This document shows positions 60,228 through 64,000 of a stretch of DNA of 64,000 nt, piece after piece. The stretch spans positions 1-64,000 of the forward strand of contig CALGLU010000021.1 of the NCBI GenBank assembly GCA_937959275.1, in the 5' to 3' direction. The notes below the pieces were generated by a model. It was not told the DNA's origin and did no database searches. It saw only the letters and a program-made list of their open reading frames with translations. Origin of the DNA: an uncultured Saprospiraceae bacterium. Lineage in GTDB: Bacteria > Bacteroidota > Bacteroidia > Chitinophagales > Saprospiraceae. Position numbers and translations under genes: made by a program. How positions within the stretch are numbered: position 1 is the first letter of the stretch; every line of letters starts with the position of its first letter.

Positions 60228-60764
60228 TTACACCTTACGGGGACGCTTGAAGATTGGCACTGTCGAGCAAGGTTCTCCGTACATGATACTTTGAGCATAT
60301 GGCTGCAAAGCCTTTGTCATCTGAAGATAAGCGGATGGAGGTACATCTTTATCACTACAGCCTTTAATGACAACTTTTTTTCCTTCGTGTGCAGCACAAT
60401 CCATATCAGCAATCACTTGTGTATAGTGCTGCTTTAAATATTCCGATTTAGGACCTTGGTATTGATCATATGCTATAGGAGCTAAATAAGCAGACACGAG
60501 CATATAGGACCAAACGGGCAAGATTGCATCTGTACTACAATAGATCAGCACAATTTTATCACGGTATACTTCCCAGTCCATTTCTTTTAAAGCGAGACGA
60601 AAGTCCTTTTCCTTAAGTATGAGTTCTTTAAATAGATATTCCTTAAGATCAAAATCAATAAAATCACGTGTTGGGTAATCTTCTTCTAAGTTAATAGTGA
60701 TTAAGCCACTGTTAGCGACTCTATTGACTAATGGTTGATCGGCTATGAGATTATTCTTCTTCAT
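60228..60764 (-). CDS. DUF2480 family protein
   Basis: 178 residues, cytoplasmic. It matches the Bacteroidota-specific DUF2480 family: NRVANSGLITINLEEDYPTR, FDLKEYLFKELILKEKDFRLALKEMDWEVY, then VLIYCSTDAILPVWSYMLVSAYLAP and a Cys-containing tail (KVVIKGCSDKDVPPSAYLQM). Function is unknown. Its ATG lies 14 bp inside the 3' end of scpB, so it is probably translated with it. Confidence 0.88.
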   Translation of the reverse strand: MKKNNLIADQPLVNRVANSGLITINLEEDYPTRDFIDFDLKEYLFKELILKEKDFRLALKEMDWEVYRDKIVLIYCSTDAILPVWSYMLVSAYLAPIAYDQYQGPKSEYLKQHYTQVIADMDCAAHEGKKVVIKGCSDKDVPPSAYLQMTKALQPYAQSIMYGEPCSTVPIFKRPRKV

Positions 60765-61869
60765 TTGAGAGCTTCGTATTTGTTAGATGATCTCCTTCTT
60801 TAACGAGTACGCGGTCAATTGGTTCAGGATCAGCCTCCGTGATTACGATTCCATTTTCTGATTGATCCGCGCTTTGGCCAACAACTTCTTCTACTTCAGG
60901 TTCTGAATCTGTGGGCGAATCAAGTGCTGTATCAGTTGTCTCCGGGCTTTCGTTGAGGTCTTCAGAAGCCTCTGCAAGAACATCTTCAGTAGAATTATTG
61001 GCTTCTTGATTATCTGTGTCATCAATAGCTACTTCTGCGATAGCCTCATCAATAGCTTCTTCGGTAGGATTCGTATCTTCTTGGTCATCTATGTCACCAA
61101 CAGCTTCATCAACAGCTATTTCCGCAATAGCCTCTTCGGTAGGAATAGTATCTTCTTGATCATTTGCGTCATCAGTAGCTACCTCTGCAGTAGCCTCTTC
61201 GGTAGGATTCGTATCTTCTTGAAGATCTGTGTTATCAATAGCCTCTTCAGTAGGATTAGTAGCTGCTTGATCATCTTTATCTTCAACAGATTCCACATAA
61301 TCTTCCTCAATCGGTGCTGGTTCACCGATTTGAATCTCTGGCACCTTGAGGTCTTTGAGTTTAGGTAAGGAACCTACATCCTTTATACCAAAATAATCCA
61401 TAAATTTGTCGCTCGTGGTATATAAGAGAGGTCTACCTGGGCCATCTCCTCTACCAGCAATTGCCACCAACTCTTTTTCTAATAACTTTTGAATGGTATA
61501 ATCAGCATTGACGCCTCGAATGCCCTCGACATCTGACTTAGTGACAGGCTGTTTATAGGCGATTATTGCAAGTGTTTCTAGGGCTGCCTTTGACAAGCGT
61601 TTCTGATTGTTTTTCTTTATCAGAGTACTCACGGTATTGTGATAACTGCCTTTGGTCAAAAATTTAAAACCACTTGCAATTTCAACGATTTCAAAAGAGA
61701 ATTCTTCAGAATTATATTTCTCAATGAGCACATCAAGGGCCTTTTTGATCTCGACGTTTTTATAAGTTTGGTCGAGTGTCTCTTCTACGCAGGTTTTTAT
61801 CTGAGCGAGGCTAATCGTATGTTCTGACGAGAAGATTAAACTTTCAATATGTAATGCTAGTCTCTCCAA
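60751..61869 (-). CDS. scpB: Segregation and condensation protein B with long acidic repeat tail
   Basis: 372 residues. Residues 1-175 are a normal ScpB with two winged-helix domains (ALHIESLIFSSEHTISLAQI, then KAALETLAIIAYKQPVTKSD then VEGIRGVN and KELVAIAGRGDGPGRPLLY), which bridges SMC with ScpA. Residues about 185-350 are an acidic, repetitive extension built from DDQEDTNPTEEAIAEVA-like units, absent from most ScpB proteins. Its DNA is a repeat array (61000-61290). Second gene of a likely three-gene unit. Confidence 0.92.
   Translation of the reverse strand: MERLALHIESLIFSSEHTISLAQIKTCVEETLDQTYKNVEIKKALDVLIEKYNSEEFSFEIVEIASGFKFLTKGSYHNTVSTLIKKNNQKRLSKAALETLAIIAYKQPVTKSDVEGIRGVNADYTIQKLLEKELVAIAGRGDGPGRPLLYTTSDKFMDYFGIKDVGSLPKLKDLKVPEIQIGEPAPIEEDYVESVEDKDDQAATNPTEEAIDNTDLQEDTNPTEEATAEVATDDANDQEDTIPTEEAIAEIAVDEAVGDIDDQEDTNPTEEAIDEAIAEVAIDDTDNQEANNSTEDVLAEASEDLNESPETTDTALDSPTDSEPEVEEVVGQSADQSENGIVITEADPEPIDRVLVKEGDHLTNTKLSNEEE
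61000..61290 (-). repeat. In-gene minisatellite coding for the ScpB tail
   Basis: Imperfect units of about 60-70 bp, each with a segment like GCCTCTTCGGTAGGA and GTATCTTCTTG on the plus strand, repeated about four to five times. Unit number could vary between strains. Confidence 0.7.
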
Positions 61870-61898
61870 TGAAATTAGGTCTAAGTTTAAAAAGAGGC

Positions 61899-62264
61899 CT
61901 AAGATATCGCTTTAATAAAATAAACGATAACAAGTACGAGGATTATAAGCGATATCATAAATGCACTTGACTTTAAAGAATCCGCCCGATCTCTGTTTTT
62001 ACGGCTCAGATTGAGTGGTGTATCTGCATCTCCATCCTTTTGAAGGCCATAACTAAAGCCCTTTTCAGACTTGCAAATGTTCAAATGGCAAAACTCTTGT
62101 CCTAGATAAAAGGAATAATCTTTTGTATCCAATACATTGAAATCGATGAGGATGACCTTCCAATTGCAATACACAACTAAGTGACCTGTGGACTCTCCAT
62201 GATAGATGCCAACATGGAATTTTCCACCCATATCATCAAGTACAGTCCAGGTTAATTGACTCAC
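61899..62264 (-). CDS. Small C-terminally anchored membrane protein
   Basis: 121 residues. Soluble N-terminal 95 residues with strands (MSQLTWTVLDDMGGKFHVGI, VVYCNWKVILIDFNVLD) then a polar KNRDRADSL linker, then one C-terminal membrane helix (about 100-118: FMISLIILVLVIVYFIKAI), tail-anchored topology. No family recognised. 29 bp upstream of scpB on the same strand, so probably the first gene of that unit; it is divergent from the DksA-like gene. Confidence 0.65.
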   Translation of the reverse strand: MSQLTWTVLDDMGGKFHVGIYHGESTGHLVVYCNWKVILIDFNVLDTKDYSFYLGQEFCHLNICKSEKGFSYGLQKDGDADTPLNLSRKNRDRADSLKSSAFMISLIILVLVIVYFIKAIS

Positions 62265-62373
62265 ACTTTATATGTTAAAACCATCTAGTTACAACGATAT
62301 ATTTTAAAAATATTGTAATTATCCCTGCATTTAACGGCTTAATAAGTGTCAGATACAACTTTATCCTGTATTT

Positions 62374-62381
62374 TACCTTTG
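62374..62381 (+). promoter_or_regulatory. Candidate -7 box before the DksA/TraR gene
   Basis: TACCTTTG matches TAnnTTTG and ends 26 bp before ATG 62408. It supports the ATG over the in-frame GTG at 62381, which would lie inside the box. Confidence 0.4.
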
Positions 62382-62407
62382 TGGGTGCTATACAAAAGAG
62401 ATGTTTT

Positions 62408-62746
62408 ATGACTGCAGAAGAAAGACAAGAATTAAAGACAAAATTGATTGATTTGATTTCAAAAACGGAAGAAGAGATTGAGTCGTTTAGGGATATGGTC
62501 AAACCCATTTCACCCGAAAATTCTTTAGGTCGGATTTCGCGTATGGATGCCATCAATAATAAGGGTGTAGCTTCAGCAGCCATGCACAACAAGCAAAAGA
62601 AATTGACTCAAATGAGAATTGCTTTAGATAAAATCGATGATCCTGATTTTGGATTATGCAGCAATTGTAGTCGTCCCATCAAGCCCGCGCGACTGATCTA
62701 TATGCCTGAAAGCACTTTGTGTGTTGGTTGTGCTTCGAGGAGATAG
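62408..62746 (+). CDS. DksA/TraR-family zinc-finger protein
   Basis: 112 residues from ATG 62408. A long coiled coil (about 2-75: MTAEERQELKTKLIDLISKT, KQKKLTQMRIALDKIDD) followed by a four-cysteine zinc finger (LCSNCSRPIKPARLIYMPES then TLCVGC). DksA-type proteins bind the RNA polymerase secondary channel. In Bacteroidota this short group is common, but the degree of DksA-like function is not settled. The frame is also open from GTG 62381; the ATG is preferred on homology and on the candidate -7 box. Confidence 0.9.
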   Translation: MTAEERQELKTKLIDLISKTEEEIESFRDMVKPISPENSLGRISRMDAINNKGVASAAMHNKQKKLTQMRIALDKIDDPDFGLCSNCSRPIKPARLIYMPESTLCVGCASRR

Positions 62747-62782
62747 AAACATAAACATTGTGCAGAGTTTTTTTGAACTATA

Positions 62783-62950
62783 TAGGCACATAGAACACAT
62801 AGCTATTTAATCTGTACCATAGACAAAAGTGCAAGGTAACGGGAGATTATAGATACGAGGACACCATCCTGTCAATAGAAGTAAAACACATAAGGCACAT
62901 AAGTCTTGTAGTTCTTGTGCAAGACACATAAGAGTCCCTTCCGCCTTCAT
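62783..62950. repeat. CACATA-rich low-complexity stretch
   Basis: The 317-bp gap 62747-63063 holds no gene. It has scattered units such as GGCACATAGAACACATAG and ACACATAAGGCACATAAG, degenerate repeats. No promoter for the VIT gene was identified. Confidence 0.4.
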
Positions 62951-63063
62951 ATCAAATTCTAAGTCATTCTAAGCGCATTCTAGCATAAGCTATACGAATA
63001 CTCTTTTGTCAGCTCATCAAGCTCAAAGGCCACATACCTTGGTTTAAAATCAAACATATCATT

Positions 63064-64000
63064 ATGCGTATTTTAAGTCAAACCATTGTATTCATCTGTT
63101 TGTTTCAGGTCACAGCTCAGTCAGCAATACTCATGACGCCCGTACAGCAGAGCCCCTATTTTGCAATCCTAACTGAAGGATTTTCAGTCGATGATTTTCC
63201 CTTATTGGCAACTCATGTAGAAGCTAACATTGCCGGACCCATTGCAGATGTGATCGTTCGGCAAAGCTATCGCAATGATGGGACAGTTCCCATTGAAGCG
63301 ACTTACGTGTTTCCAGGATCGACAAAAGCTGCAGTGTATGCCATGGAAATGAAAATAGGCAATCGCACCATCACAGCACACATTAAAGAAAAGGAAGAAG
63401 CTAGACAACAATATGAAGTCGCCAAACAACAAGGCAAACGCACAAGCCTACTCGAACAAGACAAACCAAATGTGTTTACCATGAATGTTGCTAATATTTT
63501 GCCAGGCGAACAAGTTGATCTGATCTTAAAATACAATGAATTTCTTGTGCCAGAATCGGGCGTGTATTCCTTTGTTTATCCAACTGTCGTTGGCCCACGA
63601 TATGCGGCCAATAGTGACCAGCCCGAGTTTGTACCTAAGACAAGCTATTTGTCAGAGAAGACTACTGTACCATATAATGTCGATATCACTGTGCACGTAC
63701 AATCACCTGTTCAGATCCAAGCAATTGATAGTCCCACGCACAGCATAAATAAGACATCCAAGTCATCGAAACAGATTACTGTAGGCTTGACAGATCAAGA
63801 AAAGCGAAACGGGAATAAAGATTTCATCCTCAATTATCAACTATCAGATGATGACATTGTAAGTGGGACCCTCTTCTATGATCACGGAGACGAGAAGTTT
63901 TTCTTAAGTGTGATTGAAGCGCCTAAGCGAGTTAAGCCAGAAATGATTACACCTAGAGAGTTCGTGTTTATTGTCGATGTATCGGGCTCAATGCACGGCT
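63064..64000 (+). CDS. VIT/VWA-domain secreted protein, 5' part
   Basis: Runs off the right end: 312 codons are present. Signal peptide about 1-20 (ends LFQVTAQS). A vault/inter-alpha-trypsin (VIT) domain at about 30-170 (HVEANIAGPIADVIVRQSYR, GTVPIEATYVFPGSTKAAVY, IKEKEEARQQYEVAKQQGK, FTMNVANILPGEQVDLILKY), then the start of a von Willebrand A domain with the first MIDAS residues DVSGSM at the very end. Proteins of this kind are exported and adhesive or sensory; in Bacteroidota many end in a T9SS tag, which cannot be seen here. Confidence 0.9.
   Translation, partial: MRILSQTIVFICLFQVTAQSAILMTPVQQSPYFAILTEGFSVDDFPLLATHVEANIAGPIADVIVRQSYRNDGTVPIEATYVFPGSTKAAVYAMEMKIGNRTITAHIKEKEEARQQYEVAKQQGKRTSLLEQDKPNVFTMNVANILPGEQVDLILKYNEFLVPESGVYSFVYPTVVGPRYAANSDQPEFVPKTSYLSEKTTVPYNVDITVHVQSPVQIQAIDSPTHSINKTSKSSKQITVGLTDQEKRNGNKDFILNYQLSDDDIVSGTLFYDHGDEKFFLSVIEAPKRVKPEMITPREFVFIVDVSGSMHG

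Noticed and set aside
61006-61368. Plus-strand open frame of 120 codons
   Set aside because: Antisense of the ScpB tail minisatellite; repetitive, no domain.
62275-62592. Minus-strand open frame of 105 codons opposite the DksA-like gene
   Set aside because: Antisense to a clear zinc-finger gene, no recognisable protein features.

Overview
The window looks like chromosomal DNA of a Bacteroidota bacterium, most likely of the Saprospiria/Lewinella type. Evidence: AT-rich DNA with few visible Shine-Dalgarno sites, a type IX secretion (T9SS) C-terminal sorting domain, LytS/LytTR two-component pairs with a Reg_prop sensor, DUF2480, DUF5009/NagX, large secreted proteins ending in the same C-terminal stack module, and interspersed hairpin repeats. 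No rRNA, complete tRNA, CRISPR array, phage or full insertion sequence was found. The genes look native; the accessory content is repeats and small gene remnants.

Layout. 0-3 kb: a PAS histidine kinase whose phosphoacceptor histidine is replaced by asparagine, with a receiver-like remnant after it and a hairpin repeat on each side, then an anchored SMP-30-like propeller. 3-6.6 kb: pdxA behind a 203-bp inverted-repeat element, then a UbiB-type kinase co-translated with a TetR-fold protein. 7-10 kb: keto-sugar type catabolism (His-rich DUF1080 lipoprotein, ThuA, esterase). 10-15 kb: PBP1A, a DsbA/FrnE oxidoreductase, a Tat-targeted class V aminotransferase. 15-28 kb: a gluzincin/TolB-propeller/barrel protein, ClpB, an array of short palindromes, and an 1887-residue secreted M43 metalloprotease with seven tandem adhesive modules. 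28-33 kb: a radical SAM/DUF4130 pair of presumed DNA repair role, a VOC protein, a ChaN-like protein, NagX-like acyltransferase. 33-36 kb: a 13-14 repeat FG-GAP propeller followed by a decayed second copy of its own C-terminal module. 37-45 kb: M28 peptidase with a substituted metal ligand, sugar isomerase, M13 peptidase, MmcQ/YjbR, a TPR histidine kinase and a phosphoesterase.

46.1-55.6 kb is the most unusual region: seven minus-strand genes with gaps of at most 65 bp or overlaps: ABC ATPase, FtsX/MacB permease with a 50-residue His/Asp tract, T9SS-exported PQQ-type sugar dehydrogenase, two paralogous exported OB-like proteins with a CFFC motif, a Reg_prop LytS kinase and a LytTR regulator. 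I infer one operon for extracytoplasmic metal handling with a built-in sensor. A second TPR histidine kinase is divergent from it.

57.9-64 kb: an exported CotH-like protein overlapping an exported PPP-type phosphatase (possible kinase/phosphatase pair), then DUF2480 overlapping scpB with a repetitive acidic tail, a small membrane protein, a DksA/TraR zinc-finger protein, and the start of a VIT/VWA protein cut by the window end.
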